A stretch of 56,450 nucleotides of DNA from contig NZ_ATVC01000007.1 of NCBI RefSeq assembly GCF_000420525.1, positions 1-56,450 on the forward strand, in the 5' to 3' direction. A model generated the notes under the pieces. It worked only from the letters and a program-made list of their open reading frames with translations. It was not told the DNA's origin and made no database searches. Source of the stretch: Aquaspirillum serpens DSM 68. GTDB taxonomy: Bacteria > Pseudomonadota > Gammaproteobacteria > Burkholderiales > Aquaspirillaceae. The translations under genes were made by a program, and so were the position numbers. Of the stretch, positions 55,781 through 56,450 are shown piece after piece. Position 1 is the stretch's first letter. Each line of letters starts with the position of its first letter.

Positions 55781-56299
55781 ATGAGCAACTATCGACGAGC
55801 CCAAAGCCCGGGCGGAAAATATTTTTTCACCGTCGTGACAAAAAACAGAAAACCATGGTTTAACAACGAAAATCATATTGATTGTTTACGGCAGGCTTTC
55901 AGGCAAACATTGCTTGAAAAACCTTTTATCATTGAAGCCATTGTAATTTTACCGGATCACCTGCACTGCATTTGGCAATTACCGCAGGGTGATAGCGATT
56001 TTTCATCTCGTTGGCGAGAAATAAAGAAACGCGTATCACGAGATTTAGATAGACAGACCAATCACAGAAATGAACGCCAAGTATGGCAACGCCGATTTTG
56101 GGAACACCAAATTCGTGATGAAATAGATTGGCAAAATCATTTAGATTACATTCATTTTAATCCAGTTAAACATGGCCTAGTACAGCAAGTTAAAGATTGG
56201 CCGTGGTCATCATTTCATAAATTTTTCGCTAAAGGCTGGTATCCGAACGATTGGGGTTACCCGTTACCGGATATAGTAAAGCAGATGGAGTTTGAGTGA
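55781..56299 (+). CDS. REP-associated tyrosine transposase (RAYT)
   Basis: 172 residues, a Y1 transposase of the TnpA-REP type. 'SPGGKYFFTVVT' opens it; the HUH motif is in 'PDHLHCIWQLP' (His-Leu-His), and the nucleophile Tyr lies in 'HLDYIHFNPVKHGLV'. 'WPWSSFHKF' closes the domain. Such proteins are single-copy, domesticated enzymes thought to spread REP sequences. REP copies lie on both sides. It looks intact. Confidence 0.93.
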   Translation: MSNYRRAQSPGGKYFFTVVTKNRKPWFNNENHIDCLRQAFRQTLLEKPFIIEAIVILPDHLHCIWQLPQGDSDFSSRWREIKKRVSRDLDRQTNHRNERQVWQRRFWEHQIRDEIDWQNHLDYIHFNPVKHGLVQQVKDWPWSSFHKFFAKGWYPNDWGYPLPDIVKQMEFE

Positions 56300-56306
56300 G
56301 TAATTT

Positions 56307-56450
56307 GGTGGATAAACATAGCGCATCCACTCCGCCTTCTGCTGCCGTGTTGCACCTTTGGTGATCTGAATGTTTACGTACGGCATGGAATTGCCGAAAA
56401 AAAAGATTGCGAAACAAATAACGTAGGGGGGATAAGCGTAGCGCATCCAC
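56307..56450. repeat. Two REP copies after the RAYT gene
   Basis: Copies at 56307-56330 and 56427-56450, both ending GCGCATCCAC, match those upstream. The second is cut by the window end. Nothing else is recognised in 56300-56450. Confidence 0.8.

Overview
The window reads as chromosome of a moderate-GC (roughly 50 percent, by eye) Gram-negative proteobacterium. Several arrangements point to the Betaproteobacteria, perhaps near Neisseriales or Chitinibacteraceae: a DUF502 membrane protein directly ahead of aspS, a PhaR-type repressor divergent from a phasin, a Nudix/ThiE-like fusion next to coaD, and a MetX-like esterase of the E22 kind. The placement is inference, because no rRNA gene is present.

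Most of the window is housekeeping. From left to right: a relic of an IS200/IS605 tnpB end; the DUF502 protein and aspS; a membrane diguanylate cyclase; nadE-lolA (minus strand); tRNA-Ser; ubiC-ubiA; the coupled minus-strand operon coaD - Nudix/ThiE fusion - membrane-anchored protein; and the complete isc operon (iscR, iscS, iscU, iscA, hscB, hscA, fdx, iscX) behind an IscR-box promoter. After the island described below come lrgA/lrgB-like genes, an Lrp regulator, an EAL/HDOD protein, tRNA-Phe with a beheaded integrase, acuR-acuI-AhpD-like, a large hybrid histidine kinase, an EamA transporter, obg, rpmA, rplU, ispB, an isochorismatase-fold enzyme, tRNA-Arg, a CbiM-like permease, nadC, a zinc-ribbon gene with a structured leader, an M14 carboxypeptidase, phasin and phaR, a CBS-PAS-GGDEF-EAL protein, a MetX-like esterase and pabB. 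The right end holds the fatty-acid/ribosomal cluster yceD-rpmF-plsX-fabH-fabD-fabG-acpP-fabF (minus strand), then maf, an RsmI-like methylase, ssb, and a REP-associated transposase among REP sequences.

The region that stands out is 16.3-22.0 kb, four minus-strand genes between iscX and lrgB. The first two are a RavA/ViaA (MoxR ATPase plus VWA protein) pair of unusual build. The MoxR ATPase carries a C-terminal right-handed beta-helix (GLUG-like, cysteine-rich) where RavA has its own C-terminal domains. The VWA protein carries an N-terminal LRAT/NlpC-P60-like thiol hydrolase or acyltransferase domain with His and Asn-Cys-His-Gln-Phe motifs. The two genes are 4 nt apart. Behind them is an SMC/OLD-like ATPase translationally coupled (TAATG) to a small TOPRIM-type protein (DUF3226-like), reminiscent of split OLD/PARIS-type defence modules. 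I read the block as a candidate conflict or defence island. The domain calls come from motifs read by eye; the function is inference.

Regulatory signals readable directly include the iscR promoter overlapped by a type-1 IscR site, two related dyads flanking acuR, sigma70-like promoters for the tRNAs, many intrinsic terminators, and a roughly 220-nt multi-hairpin leader before the zinc-ribbon gene.
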